The notes: generated by a model from the sequence alone, not told the origin. DNA of 58,475 nt from Bacillota bacterium (GCA_023389275.1 JAEWEN010000114.1:1-58475), one strand, 5' to 3'; shown: positions 8,901 through 17,663, numbered from the stretch's first letter. Made by a program: numbers and translations.

Positions 8901-10235
8901 TACAGCACCTATTTCAGTTATCTCATCAACTTTTTTATTAAGCCCTGTAGTTTCTATATCAAAAACTATAAACTCATCATTAATATCATGATTTTTAGGG
9001 TTTATAATAAGTGCCTCTCCATCATCTACTAAATAAGCTTCAACACCATATATTACCTTTACCCCAGTACTTGCTGAAGCTTCCATAGCCTCTGGAAATG
9101 CTTGAACTACACCGTGATCTGTTATTGCTATTGCACTATGTCCATATTCTTTTGCTCTTTTTATTAAACTTGATGCAGATGCTACTCCATCCATAGAACT
9201 CATTTGAGTATGGCAATGAAGCTCTACTCTTTTTTCTTCTGAAGTATCTTGATACTGCTTTGCCTCTTGTTTTGCAACATAACTTCCCATTATTATAGTT
9301 TCTTTTGCAAATGTATCAAAGGTAACTCTTCCATGTACAATAACATTAGATGCTGACTTTAAATTTTTAATTGTTTCATCTGCACCATCAGGCTTTAAGA
9401 AAATTTTAACACTTACTGAACTAGTGTAATCAGTAACATTAAACATTAAAAGTATTTTTCCACTTTTTAATTCTCTAGTGTCTATACCAAAAATGTCTCC
9501 ACTAATTGTTACTAAATCTTCTTCATCAAGACAATCACATATTTTACATTTGAAAAATTCTTTAGGGGCTCTTCCGTATATACTATCTCCTGAAGAAACT
9601 TTATTTGGAGAAGATATTTTCACAGCCTTAGGTTTATTTTCTTTAACTTCCTTTTTAACTTCAACTATAGGAGCAGTTTTTATTTTACTATCTTCCTTAG
9701 CTTTAAATTCTTCATAATCAAATTTTTCTTCAATAACATTAAATTCAATATTTATATTTTCATTATAAATAGATGATATTTGAGATCTTATATCTTTATC
9801 TACTTTTTTATCTTTAAGAAATTTTTTTACAAACGGACTTTCAACTTTAATAGATATTAGATCTCTACTTAAGTTATATTCAGCTACTTGTAAAAAACAA
9901 AGTATAGTTGGATTAGACTTAAAAATATTAAATATAAAATTTTTAAATTTGTCTTTATCCTTTAAAATATTATTTATGTCCTCTAAAGAACTAGAGTTTT
10001 TTTCAATAAATAGTTGTATATTTCCATTAATAGATAAAGATGAAACCAAAAGATTTTTAATTTCATCTAAAATATTATCTTTAATATCATAAAGAGTGGA
10101 AAGAACTATATTCCACTCTTTATTTGTTTTACTTACATATATTTTTTTAATAGTAGTACCTTCTAATATATTTTTAAAGGAAGTATCAAATTTTTTCTCT
10201 TCTAAATTAATTATATTTGTTAAACACTTTTCCAA
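5928..10235 (-). CDS. polC: DNA polymerase III alpha subunit, PolC type
   Basis: This is the replicative polymerase of low-GC Gram-positives, 1435 aa, normal length. Domain order: N-terminal domain (about 1-210), OB fold (about 235-325), PHP domain split by the exonuclease (HCHTQMSSMDG at 340-350), DEDD 3'-5' exonuclease (FDIETTGL near 425, HNAKFD), a four-Cys zinc site (CPKC ... CPKC), and the polymerase core with PDIDLNFSGEYQ. It starts with TTG at 10235, seven bases after AGGAGG. It is the last gene of the uppS-cdsA-dxr-rseP-ispG-polC operon and has its own terminator. Confidence 0.98.
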   Translation of the reverse strand: MEKCLTNIINLEEKKFDTSFKNILEGTTIKKIYVSKTNKEWNIVLSTLYDIKDNILDEIKNLLVSSLSINGNIQLFIEKNSSSLEDINNILKDKDKFKNFIFNIFKSNPTILCFLQVAEYNLSRDLISIKVESPFVKKFLKDKKVDKDIRSQISSIYNENINIEFNVIEEKFDYEEFKAKEDSKIKTAPIVEVKKEVKENKPKAVKISSPNKVSSGDSIYGRAPKEFFKCKICDCLDEEDLVTISGDIFGIDTRELKSGKILLMFNVTDYTSSVSVKIFLKPDGADETIKNLKSASNVIVHGRVTFDTFAKETIIMGSYVAKQEAKQYQDTSEEKRVELHCHTQMSSMDGVASASSLIKRAKEYGHSAIAITDHGVVQAFPEAMEASASTGVKVIYGVEAYLVDDGEALIINPKNHDINDEFIVFDIETTGLNKKVDEITEIGAVKIKNMEIVDTFSALVNPGKPIPFNIVELTGITDEMVKDKDPIEKVMPKFLDFIGNSPVVAHNAKFDTGFIKEKCIKFGFDFNSTIIDTLTLSRWLVKELKRHKLNILANHFNITLENHHRAVDDAKATGEIFIKLLEMLKEREACNLEDINKLYSSEFDVKKADTYHTIILVKNYKGLYNLYKLISESHLKYFFKRPRLPKSIIEANREGLIIGSACEAGQIFKSVLNNASDEEISKIVEFYDYLEIQPIDNNAFLLEKEIVQTREELRNLNRKIVALGEKYKKPVVATGDVHFLNSHDEYYRRILMAGKGFNDADNQPPLYFKSTTEMLEEFSYLGEEKAKEVVIYYPNEIADMVETIKPIPDGTFPPKIEGADDDIRNMTMAKAHSIYGDPLPEIVQKRIDKELNSIISNGYAVLYLIAHKLVKKSLDDGYLVGSRGSVGSSLVATMTDITEVNPLPPHYVCPKCKYSEFFTDGSIGSGADLKDKICPKCETNLKKDGFEIPFEVFLGFEGDKEPDIDLNFSGEYQPNAHKYTEELFGEGYVFRAGTIGTIAEKTAFGYVKNYLDEKNIKSTSAEVTRLVGGCTGVKRTSGQHPGGVMVVPRDNDIFNFCPIQRPADDVNSEIITTHFDYHSISGRLLKLDILGHDDPTVIRMLQDLTGIDPTTIPLGDEKVLSLFTSPDALDIDKEYFKCEVGTLGLPEFGTKFVRQMLIDTQPHTFAELVRISGLSHGTDVWLNNAQDLIKDGYATLKEVICTRDDIMNYLILMGVKPKNAFTIMERVRKGKGLREEDIAEMKENSVPQWYIDSCNTIKYMFPKGHAVAYVMMALRIAYFKVYYPEAYYATYFSIRGLEDFDASIVSKGQHAVLSAIKEIESIGNNLTQKEKGALTVLEIANEMYSRGIKMLPVNLYESDSIKFKVTENGLLPPFRALQGVGENAAKGIVEARKNGEFISKEDLRVRTKISKTVIEIMTEHGCLNGMPDTSQLTLF

Positions 10236-10253
10236 TGTACTTCCTCCTATTTA

Positions 10254-11300
10254 TTATAGTAGTTTTATTTCTTCAATAAGGGTTTCTAAAAGCTTATCTT
10301 CTGAAACTTTTATTATTATTTGTCCTTTTTTAAATAAAAGTCCTTCACCTTTTCCACCAGCAATTCCAATGTCAGCTTCTTTAGCTTCACCAGGACCATT
10401 AACTGCACAACCCATTATAGCAACTTTTATATTTTTATCAATACCAATTAAAGCCTCTTCAGCTTTTTTTGCAATACTTATAAGGTCTATTTGTGTTCTT
10501 CCACAAGTTGGGCAAGAAATTATTTCTATTCCACCTTTTCTAATTCCAAGTGCTTTTAAAATTTCAATTCCAGCTTTTATTTCTTCTAAAGGATTATCAG
10601 TTAGTGATACCCTTATAGTATCACCAATACCTTTAGCTAAAAGATGTCCTATTGCAACAGATGACTTTATAGTACCTGAAAAAATAGTACCCGCCTCTGT
10701 TACCCCTAAATGAAGAGGATAATCGGTTTTTTCAGATAATATTTCATAACTTTTTATATTATCTAATACATTAGAAGATTTTACTGATATAACAGTATCG
10801 TAAAAACCATTATCTTCTAATATCTCAACATTTCTAAGGGCACTTTCAACTAGTCCTTCTGGAGTTGGTTTTCCATCTCTTAAAATAATATCTTTTTCTA
10901 AAGAGCCTGCATTTACTCCAACTCTTATAGGTATTCCATAATATTTTGCCTTATTTACAACCTCTTTAACTTTTTCTCTTCCTCCTATATTACCTGGATT
11001 AATACGAAGTGCATCTATTCCATTATCCATTACTTTAAGAGCAAGTTTATAGTCAAAGTGAATATCTGCAACAAGTGGAATATGTATAGATTTTTTTATA
11101 TTTTTAATAGCTTCTGCTGCTTCATTATCTGGAACAGCAACCCTTATTATATCACACCCTGCATTTTCAAGATCAAGTATTTGTTTAACCGTTTTTTCAC
11201 AATCTCTAGTATCTGTATTTGTCATAGATTGAACTGTTATTTTAGAATCTCCACCTGTATATATATCTCCAATTTTAATTTTTTTTGAAAGTCTTCTCAT
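10254..11300 (-). CDS. ispG: 4-hydroxy-3-methylbut-2-enyl diphosphate synthase IspG
   Basis: IspG (GcpE) makes HMBPP in the MEP isoprenoid pathway using a 4Fe-4S cluster. The 348 aa sequence shows the N-terminal SMTNTDTRD motif, a TIM-barrel region, and the cluster cysteines in CPTCGRT plus a third in MGCAVNGPGEAKEADIG. It is the short bacterial form without an insert domain. It lies 13 bp after rseP and 18 bp before polC, in an operon with dxr, an earlier MEP-pathway enzyme. Confidence 0.97.
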   Translation of the reverse strand: MRRLSKKIKIGDIYTGGDSKITVQSMTNTDTRDCEKTVKQILDLENAGCDIIRVAVPDNEAAEAIKNIKKSIHIPLVADIHFDYKLALKVMDNGIDALRINPGNIGGREKVKEVVNKAKYYGIPIRVGVNAGSLEKDIILRDGKPTPEGLVESALRNVEILEDNGFYDTVISVKSSNVLDNIKSYEILSEKTDYPLHLGVTEAGTIFSGTIKSSVAIGHLLAKGIGDTIRVSLTDNPLEEIKAGIEILKALGIRKGGIEIISCPTCGRTQIDLISIAKKAEEALIGIDKNIKVAIMGCAVNGPGEAKEADIGIAGGKGEGLLFKKGQIIIKVSEDKLLETLIEEIKLL

Positions 11301-11313
11301 GTAAAATCACCTT

Positions 11314-12321
11314 CTATTTAAAAAATCTTAATATATCATTATAGGTAACAAAAACAACAAAAGTCATTAAAAGTGCAAAACCTATAAAATTAAGCATTCC
11401 TATTTTATTTTGATCAATTTTTTTACCTGTTAAAGCTTCTATTAATATAATAATTACCCATCCACCATCAAGTGCTGGAAAAGGAATTAAATTAAGAACA
11501 CCAAGGTTTATACTTAAAAACCCTACAAATGAAAGAAGAGTCCAAATTCCAGCCTGAGCTGCTTTACCTGATAAATCAACTATTGCAACAGGGCCACCAA
11601 AGGAGTCCATTGAAGCACCACCTGTTATAATAGTTCCTAAAAACCCTACCATTTGTTTTATAGAACTAAATGTTTCGCCTACTCCATCTTTTAAAGATTC
11701 TAGTATATTACCTTTAACTAATGTAGGCTCTATTCCTATTAAGTAGCTTTTTGTTTCTTCACTATATGTAGGTTTTATTTTATATTCTTTTACTTCTCCA
11801 TCTCTTTCAACTTTAACATTTACTTCTTCGCCTTTATTTTCATGCATAAACATTGAAAGTTCATTCCATGTTTTAATTTTCTTATTATCCATTCCTACTA
11901 TTCTATCATTTACTTTTAATCCTGCTTCATATGAAGGTGAATTTGAAGTAAAGTTACTTACAATAGGTTCATAGTTTCCTTTATTGAAAAATATAAGTGT
12001 AAATATTAATATAGCAGTTACAATGTTAAAAATTGCTCCTGCTAAAATTATTATAAGTCTTTTCCAAGGATTTTGATTACAAAATGCTCTAGGATCATCT
12101 GACCCATCTTCTTCTCCAAGCATTTTTACATATCCTCCTATTGGAAGAAGCCTAATAGTGTAATCTGTTTCTTTTTTCGTAAAAGAAGCTATTTTAGGTC
12201 CCATTCCTATTGCAAACTCAAGTACTTTTACACCTGAAAGCTTAGCAGTTATAAAATGTCCAAACTCGTGTGTAGCAATAAGCACACCAAACACAAGTAT
12301 AGCAGCTAAAAAAGTTGTCAA
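11314..12321 (-). CDS. rseP: Site-2 intramembrane zinc metalloprotease RseP
   Basis: The protein has an N-terminal membrane helix carrying the zinc motif HEFGH, a central PDZ domain (about residues 100-190) and C-terminal helices with the second motif LNLIPFPALDGG. Such site-2 proteases cleave anti-sigma factors and leftover signal peptides in the membrane. I favour the TTG at 12321 (335 aa), about 8 bases after AGGTGG, which puts HEFGH near residue 18 as in relatives. An alternative GTG lies at 12333. It is flanked by dxr and ispG. Confidence 0.93.
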   Translation of the reverse strand: MTTFLAAILVFGVLIATHEFGHFITAKLSGVKVLEFAIGMGPKIASFTKKETDYTIRLLPIGGYVKMLGEEDGSDDPRAFCNQNPWKRLIIILAGAIFNIVTAILIFTLIFFNKGNYEPIVSNFTSNSPSYEAGLKVNDRIVGMDNKKIKTWNELSMFMHENKGEEVNVKVERDGEVKEYKIKPTYSEETKSYLIGIEPTLVKGNILESLKDGVGETFSSIKQMVGFLGTIITGGASMDSFGGPVAIVDLSGKAAQAGIWTLLSFVGFLSINLGVLNLIPFPALDGGWVIIILIEALTGKKIDQNKIGMLNFIGFALLMTFVVFVTYNDILRFFK

Positions 12322-12340
12322 TATATCCACCACCTAGTAA

Positions 12341-13486
12341 TTATTTATAATTGTTAACAAATTCTCTCGTTTCTTTTTCAATCATTAGTATATCATCTAC
12401 TGTATAGTCATATTTAACTTTATGATTATACATAGCTTTTTCAACAAGATCTTGGATTTTTAAAAACGAAATCTTTTCCTGTAAAAATAATTTAACAGCT
12501 TCTTCATTAGCTGCATTAAATACGGTTGTCATTGTTCCACCTTTTTTACCTGCTTCAATACCTAGATTTAAACCTTTGAAAACATTAGTATCTGGTTTTT
12601 CAAAAGTTAATGAAGAAATAGTAGTTAAATCTAAATATTTAGAAGTGGTTTGAGTTCTATTTGGATATTCAAATGCATACTGAATTGGATGTTTCATACT
12701 AGGAACCCCCATTTGAGCTATAATCGATGCATCTTTGTATTCTACCATAGAGTGAATAATACTTTGAGGATGTACAACAACATCTATAGAATCATATTCA
12801 GCATTAAAAAGATAATGTGCCTCTATAACCTCAAGAGCTTTATTAATAAGTGTAGCAGAATCTATAGTTATTTTTTTTCCCATACTCCAATTTGGATGTT
12901 TTAGAGCATCTTTCAAAGTTACTTTTTCAAGTTCTTTTAAAGATTTTCCTCTAAAAGGGCCACCTGAAGCTGTAAGTATTATTTTATTAACATCTAAAGG
13001 ATTATTTCCTTGAAGACATTGAAAAATAGCACTATGCTCACTATCTACAGGAATAATTTTAGAAGTTGAAGTTTTTAAAAGATTTTTTATAATCTCTCCT
13101 CCAACAACAAGTGTTTCTTTATTTGCAAGTGCAATATCCTTATTGTTTTTTATAGCTTCAATAGTTGGTCTTAATCCTATCATTCCCATTATAGAAGTTA
13201 AAACCATATCTACTTCTTTTAAAGTAGATATTTCAATTAAACTTTCTATTCCATATAAAACATTAACGTTTTCTGATTTTAATATATCTTTTAATTTAAT
13301 ATAACTATCAAAATCATTTATAGAAATATATTTAGGTCTAAACTCGTTATATTGTTTTAATATAACTTCTATATTTGTATTAGCACTTAATGCAACAACA
13401 TTGTATTGCTCTTTTTTTTCTCTTATAACATCTAAGGCTTGAGTACCTATAGAGCCTGTTGATCCTAAGATTGTCAAATTTTTCAT
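12341..13486 (-). CDS. dxr: 1-deoxy-D-xylulose-5-phosphate reductoisomerase
   Basis: Dxr converts DXP to MEP with NADPH, the committed step of the MEP pathway. The 381 aa sequence has the N-terminal NADPH motif GSTGSIGTQALDVI, the metal/substrate region PVDSEHSAIFQCLQG, TASGGPFRGKS, and HPNWSMGKKITIDSATL. The start ATG overlaps the upstream permease stop by one base (TAATG). It is cotranscribed with ispG and with lipid carrier genes. Confidence 0.97.
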   Translation of the reverse strand: MKNLTILGSTGSIGTQALDVIREKKEQYNVVALSANTNIEVILKQYNEFRPKYISINDFDSYIKLKDILKSENVNVLYGIESLIEISTLKEVDMVLTSIMGMIGLRPTIEAIKNNKDIALANKETLVVGGEIIKNLLKTSTSKIIPVDSEHSAIFQCLQGNNPLDVNKIILTASGGPFRGKSLKELEKVTLKDALKHPNWSMGKKITIDSATLINKALEVIEAHYLFNAEYDSIDVVVHPQSIIHSMVEYKDASIIAQMGVPSMKHPIQYAFEYPNRTQTTSKYLDLTTISSLTFEKPDTNVFKGLNLGIEAGKKGGTMTTVFNAANEEAVKLFLQEKISFLKIQDLVEKAMYNHKVKYDYTVDDILMIEKETREFVNNYK

Positions 13487-14463
13487 TAACCAAGGTCCCC
13501 TTTCTCTAAACCTTTATAAATTTCCTTAAACATTATTAATATTAATGGTCCAAACAATACACCTACTGTACCAAAAAAAATAAATCCACAGTATAGAGAG
13601 AATATAACAAATATAGGCTTTATAACAAGATTGTTTTGCAAAAGTCTTATTTCAAATATTTGTCTTACTATAACTGTAAGAATATATGTAAAAATCAATC
13701 CTAATGCTATAAAATAGCTTTTCGATATCAAAAGATATATTATTATTGGAATAAAAATTATTAAAGGTCCAACTAGCGGTAATAAGTCAAGTATACCACA
13801 AATTATTCCTATTGATAAAGAGTCATTAAACCCTAGTATGAAAAAGGAAATAGTGGTTATAATGCTTGTTATAGCTATTAATTTTAACTCTATAGATATA
13901 AGCTTATTAATACTAATAATAGATTTTTTCAAAGGGATAAACACTTTATCTCCTATAAACTTTTTCAATATGTTTGATAAATATTCAATATCCATAGATA
14001 TAAATATTGCTGAAAGTATTATTAAAAAGAAATAAACAAGTCCACTAAAAGTATTTATAATAGTTTTAAAAATTTTTTCTTTATATTCCATAGCTATATT
14101 CTTTATTTCAAATATTATTTTCTCATAATTTTCATTTATAATGTTTAAAAACTCATACTCATGATAAGAATTAATAATCTTAGGTATAGTACTTGTTAAG
14201 TAAAGAAATTTTTCAGCTATATAATTCCATATATATGCACCAAATATACATATAATAATAAAATAAATTCCAAGAGTTAATATAACAGATATATTTCTTT
14301 TTATGCCTTTTGAAATAAAAAATTTATTTGTAGGTTCCATTATTATTACTATCATAAAAGCAAATAAAAATGGCCACAAAAAAACAAGACTAAGCTTAAG
14401 CAATAATATTATTACAAAAGTAATAGTAATAGCTTTAAGTATGGTCTTGTTTTTTCTAATCAT
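13486..14463 (-). CDS. AI-2E/PerM-family permease
   Basis: About 325 aa with 7-8 predicted membrane segments, including FALVYFF-like isoleucine- and phenylalanine-rich helices. The closing signature GFIFFGTVGVLFGPLILIM is typical of the AI-2E transporter (UPF0118/PerM) family. Substrates of this family are varied and poorly known, so none is assigned. I choose ATG 14463 (MIRKNKTI), six bases after AGGATG; an ATG at 14472 is too close to that site. It overlaps cdsA upstream and dxr downstream, embedding it in an envelope-precursor operon. Confidence 0.82.
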   Translation of the reverse strand: MIRKNKTILKAITITFVIILLLKLSLVFLWPFLFAFMIVIIMEPTNKFFISKGIKRNISVILTLGIYFIIICIFGAYIWNYIAEKFLYLTSTIPKIINSYHEYEFLNIINENYEKIIFEIKNIAMEYKEKIFKTIINTFSGLVYFFLIILSAIFISMDIEYLSNILKKFIGDKVFIPLKKSIISINKLISIELKLIAITSIITTISFFILGFNDSLSIGIICGILDLLPLVGPLIIFIPIIIYLLISKSYFIALGLIFTYILTVIVRQIFEIRLLQNNLVIKPIFVIFSLYCGFIFFGTVGVLFGPLILIMFKEIYKGLEKGDLG

Positions 14464-14468
14464 AAAAA

Positions 14469-15257
14469 TCATCCTATAAAAAATATTATATAACAGTATA
14501 CTACAGGTGCAGTAAAAAGTATGCTATCAAATCTATCTAAAATTCCTCCATGACCTGGCATAATTTTACCATAATCCTTTGCACCGTTATATCTTTTTAT
14601 AAGTGATGCTGAAAGATCTCCTATTTGAGATATTATAGAAGCAATTATAGCCATTACAATAAGTAAGGTCCAATTAAAACTAATATTAGGATTTAAAAAT
14701 CCCCAAAGAACTACTCCTAAAATACTTCCAAATATTCCGCCTAAAGATCCTTCTACTGTTTTTTTAGGACTTACTTTAGGACATAATTTATGCTTACCAA
14801 AATTTTTTCCTATATAATATGCAAATGTATCACAGAAAAATGAAATTAATAAAACAAGCCATATTAAACTTGCTCCATACTCATGTGATCTTATTGGTAT
14901 TAATAAAGAAAAAAATCCTACAATATAAACATATCCTATTACAGTAACAGCAGAGCTTATTATGTCATATTTCTCCTTAAAAATAGGTGTAGCCATAGAG
15001 AGTAATGTTATAAGATATATAATCATCATATTGTACTTTGATATATTAAAAAATATTAAAGTATATGTAACTATAAATCCAAATACAATAATAGGGGAAA
15101 TAACATTTATGCTAGATGCTTTATATACATTTGTATATTCGTAAATAGCTATAATAGTTATTATTCCAATTCCTATATCGAAAACATATCCTCCGGTTAA
15201 CACAAAAAATATTAATATTGGTAAGGCTACCAATGCACTAATAACTCTAATATTCAT
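14469..15257 (-). CDS. cdsA: Phosphatidate cytidylyltransferase CdsA
   Basis: This integral membrane enzyme makes CDP-diacylglycerol from phosphatidate and CTP. The 262 aa sequence has about seven membrane segments and the full C-terminal signature: SLIKRYNGAKDYGKIMPGHG followed by GILDRFDS. It starts 14 bp after uppS and its stop overlaps the following permease. Length and topology are standard. Confidence 0.96.
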   Translation of the reverse strand: MNIRVISALVALPILIFFVLTGGYVFDIGIGIITIIAIYEYTNVYKASSINVISPIIVFGFIVTYTLIFFNISKYNMMIIYLITLLSMATPIFKEKYDIISSAVTVIGYVYIVGFFSLLIPIRSHEYGASLIWLVLLISFFCDTFAYYIGKNFGKHKLCPKVSPKKTVEGSLGGIFGSILGVVLWGFLNPNISFNWTLLIVMAIIASIISQIGDLSASLIKRYNGAKDYGKIMPGHGGILDRFDSILFTAPVVYCYIIFFIG

Positions 15258-15270
15258 GGTTATCCCTCTT

Positions 15271-16035
15271 TTACTTTTTTATTCCTCCAAATCTTCTATC
15301 TCTATTTTGATAATCTATTACAGCTTTATAAAGATCATTAGAGGTAAAATCTGGCCAATATATGTTTGAAAACCATAATTCACTGTATGCAGACTGCCAA
15401 AGTAAAAAGTTACTTAATCTATATTCTCCACTAGGTCTAATTATAATATCAGGATCATCCATATTAGCAGTATAAAGTTTATTTGAAATAAGAGATTCAT
15501 TTATTTCATTTTCACTTATTAATCCTTCTTTAAATTCTTTTGCTATTTCCTTAACCGCAAGAATTATTTCTCCTCTACCTCCATAATTTAAAGCAAGATT
15601 TAAGCAAAGACCCGTATTATTTTTTGTAGTCTCTTTAGCTTTAACAAGCTCATCTTGACAAATCTTTGGAAGCATAGATATATCTCCAATAAAATTAATA
15701 ATAACATTGTTATCGTTTAATTCGTTTACTTCACTTTTTAAATATTCTACTAGTAGTTTCATTAAAGCACTTACTTCATCTTTAGGTCTTTTCCAATTTT
15801 CAGTAGAAAAAGCATAAAGAGTAAGGTACTTTATTCCTAGCTTAGATGAAGATTTAACTATTTCTCTAATAGTCTCTACCCCAGCTTTATGTCCTACGCT
15901 TCTAGGAAGACCTCTTTTTTTAGCCCATCGTCCATTTCCATCCATTATTATAGCTACATGCCTAGGTATATTATTTTTATCTATTTCATTTATATCTACA
16001 TTAGGTTTTTTACTAAAAATTTTTTTAAAAAACAT
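15271..16035 (-). CDS. uppS: Undecaprenyl diphosphate synthase (cis-prenyltransferase)
   Basis: UppS builds the C55 lipid carrier for cell-wall synthesis from FPP and IPP, in the cytoplasm at the membrane face. The 254 aa protein shows the catalytic motif IIMDGNGRWAKKRG (Asp32), FSTENWKRP, and the C-terminal DIIIRPSGEYRLSNFLLWQ and RDRRFGG motifs. It is the first gene after a terminator and likely opens the cdsA-dxr-rseP-ispG-polC operon. No clear promoter is visible in the 50 bp upstream. Confidence 0.97.
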   Translation of the reverse strand: MFFKKIFSKKPNVDINEIDKNNIPRHVAIIMDGNGRWAKKRGLPRSVGHKAGVETIREIVKSSSKLGIKYLTLYAFSTENWKRPKDEVSALMKLLVEYLKSEVNELNDNNVIINFIGDISMLPKICQDELVKAKETTKNNTGLCLNLALNYGGRGEIILAVKEIAKEFKEGLISENEINESLISNKLYTANMDDPDIIIRPSGEYRLSNFLLWQSAYSELWFSNIYWPDFTSNDLYKAVIDYQNRDRRFGGIKK

Positions 16036-16088
16036 TATAAGTAGCTTCCTCCATAAACTTGTAGATTAATCCCTTAATTAATAATCAA

Positions 16089-16110
16089 AAACCCCTTATA
16101 TAAGGGGCTT
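16089..16110 (-). terminator. Intrinsic terminator after the frr small ORF
   Basis: Reading leftward, AGCCCCTTA-TA-TAAGGGGTT is followed by TTTTT. The hairpin starts at the stop codon of the 58-codon ORF and separates pyrH-frr from uppS. Confidence 0.85.
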
Positions 16111-16285
16111 AAAATAAAGAATAATATATTATAAGTTTTTCATTTTTTTCTATTTTTATTACTCTCTTGTCTTCTCCTAAAATGTCTTTTTTAGGACTTA
16201 AAATTTCTATAAGTTCATAACTGTTGCTTTCTAAAAGCTTCTCAACCTCATTAAGACTTTTTCCAAGGAAATTAGAAAATTCCAT
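16109..16285 (-). CDS. Small 58 aa protein translationally coupled to frr
   Basis: A short ORF fills the space between frr and the terminator. Its ATG overlaps the frr stop as TAATG, and it runs to a TAA at 16109-16111, exactly where the terminator hairpin begins. The sequence starts MEFSNFLGKSLNEVEKLL and ends in a lysine- and isoleucine-rich tail (KLIIYYSLF). FLGKSLNEVEKLLES resembles one repeat-like alpha/beta unit of the PASTA kind, but this is only pattern similarity. No membrane segment or signal peptide. I do not recognise a family. Confidence 0.7.
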   Translation of the reverse strand: MEFSNFLGKSLNEVEKLLESNSYELIEILSPKKDILGEDKRVIKIEKNEKLIIYYSLF

Positions 16286-16839
16286 TATACAGTCATAATC
16301 TCCTTTTCCTTGTCTGCAACATGTTTGTCTATATCTTTAACAAAACTATCTGTTTTCTTTTGAATAGTTTCTTCAGCACTTTTTATTTCGTCTTCTGATA
16401 GCCCTTCTTTTTTAAGAGCTTTTAATTTATCATTTGCATCTCTTCTAATAGCTCTTATTGCAACTTTAGCATCTTCACCAGTTTTTTTAATAACTTTAAC
16501 AAGATTTTTTCTTGTTTCTTCAGTTAACTCTGGAATAAGAAGTCTTATAACTTGACCATCTCCTGATGGATTAAGACCTAAATCAGATTTTTGAATTGCT
16601 TTTTCAATTTCTTTTAGAGCAGCTTTATCCCATGGTTGAATAACTATCATTCTAGCTTCAGGAGCTGTAACAGAAGCTAAACCTGAAATAGGAGTTGGTG
16701 TACCATAGTAATCTACCATAACTTTATCAAGCATAGAAGGATTTGCTCTACCTGCTTTTAATCCTTGAAGTTCTTTTAATAAAACTTCTATAGATTTTTT
16801 CATTTTTTCTTCTGAAGTAGATATAACGCCTTTAATCAT
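16285..16839 (-). CDS. frr: Ribosome recycling factor
   Basis: RRF works with EF-G to split post-termination ribosomes. The 184 aa length is standard, with the family segment LKAGRANPSMLDKVMVDYYG and the C-terminal RAIRRDANDKLK motif in a long three-helix bundle. It follows pyrH by 25 bp. The rpsB-tsf-pyrH-frr order is conserved in bacteria. Confidence 0.97.
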   Translation of the reverse strand: MIKGVISTSEEKMKKSIEVLLKELQGLKAGRANPSMLDKVMVDYYGTPTPISGLASVTAPEARMIVIQPWDKAALKEIEKAIQKSDLGLNPSGDGQVIRLLIPELTEETRKNLVKVIKKTGEDAKVAIRAIRRDANDKLKALKKEGLSEDEIKSAEETIQKKTDSFVKDIDKHVADKEKEIMTV

Positions 16840-16864
16840 ATCTATACTCCTCCTTACAATACAA

Positions 16865-17578
16865 TTAATTATTATTTACTAAAGTTCCTATTTTCTGTCC
16901 AGTAGTTGCTTTAAGAATGTTGCCTTCTTCATCTAAGCCAAATACTACTATAGGTATGTTATTTTCTTTACAAAGTGATGTTGCCGTAGCATCCATAACT
17001 TTTAGATCTTTTTCTAAAACTTCTTTAAAAGTTAATTTATCAAACTTTTTAGCATCTTTATTTACATTTGGATCTGAATCATAAACTCCATCAACTTTTT
17101 TTGCAAGAAGTATAACCTCTGCATCAATTTCAGCAGCTCTTAAAGCAGCAGCTGTATCAGTTGAGAAATATGGATTTCCAGAGCCTGCTGCAAATATAAC
17201 AACTCTGCCTTTTTCAAGATGTCTAACAGCTCTTCTTCTAATAAATGGCTCTGCAACTTCTTTCATTTCTATAGCAGTTTGTACACGAGTGTGTACTCCT
17301 AATCTTTCTAGTGAGTCTTGAAGGGCTAGTGAATTTATACAAGTAGCAAGCATTCCCATATAATCAGAAGTTGAACGCTCCATATCTACTCCATTTCTAC
17401 CTCTCCAAATGTTTCCTCCACCTACTACTATAGTTACTTCAATGTCTAATGAAACAAGTTCTTTTACTTCATTTGCTATTCTATCTACAACTTCAAAGTC
17501 AAATCCATGTCCTTTAGTTCCAGCTAATGCTTCTCCACTTAGCTTTAGCATTACTCTCTTATATTTTGGAGAATTCAT
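16865..17578 (-). CDS. pyrH: UMP kinase
   Basis: PyrH phosphorylates UMP to UDP. The 237 aa sequence has the amino-acid-kinase motifs MLKLSGEALAG, VVGGGNIWRG, the ATP/UMP region GSGNPYFSTDTAAALRAAEI and VDGVYDSDP. It lies after the tsf terminator with only about 40 bp of free upstream sequence, so expression probably relies on read-through from rpsB-tsf. Confidence 0.97.
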   Translation of the reverse strand: MNSPKYKRVMLKLSGEALAGTKGHGFDFEVVDRIANEVKELVSLDIEVTIVVGGGNIWRGRNGVDMERSTSDYMGMLATCINSLALQDSLERLGVHTRVQTAIEMKEVAEPFIRRRAVRHLEKGRVVIFAAGSGNPYFSTDTAAALRAAEIDAEVILLAKKVDGVYDSDPNVNKDAKKFDKLTFKEVLEKDLKVMDATATSLCKENNIPIVVFGLDEEGNILKATTGQKIGTLVNNN

Positions 17579-17619
17579 TACTTATAACCTCCATTTATTA
17601 TTAATTTATTTACTTTTAA

Positions 17620-17648
17620 AAAAAGAGAACACGGTGTGTTCTCTTTTT
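17620..17648 (-). terminator. Intrinsic terminator after tsf
   Basis: AAAAAGAGAACAC pairs with GTGTTCTCTTTTT (13 bp, 3-base loop), and seven Ts follow on the leftward strand. It lies between tsf and pyrH and probably lowers expression of pyrH-frr relative to rpsB-tsf. Confidence 0.9.
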
Positions 17649-17663
17649 AGTTAACTAGAAAAA

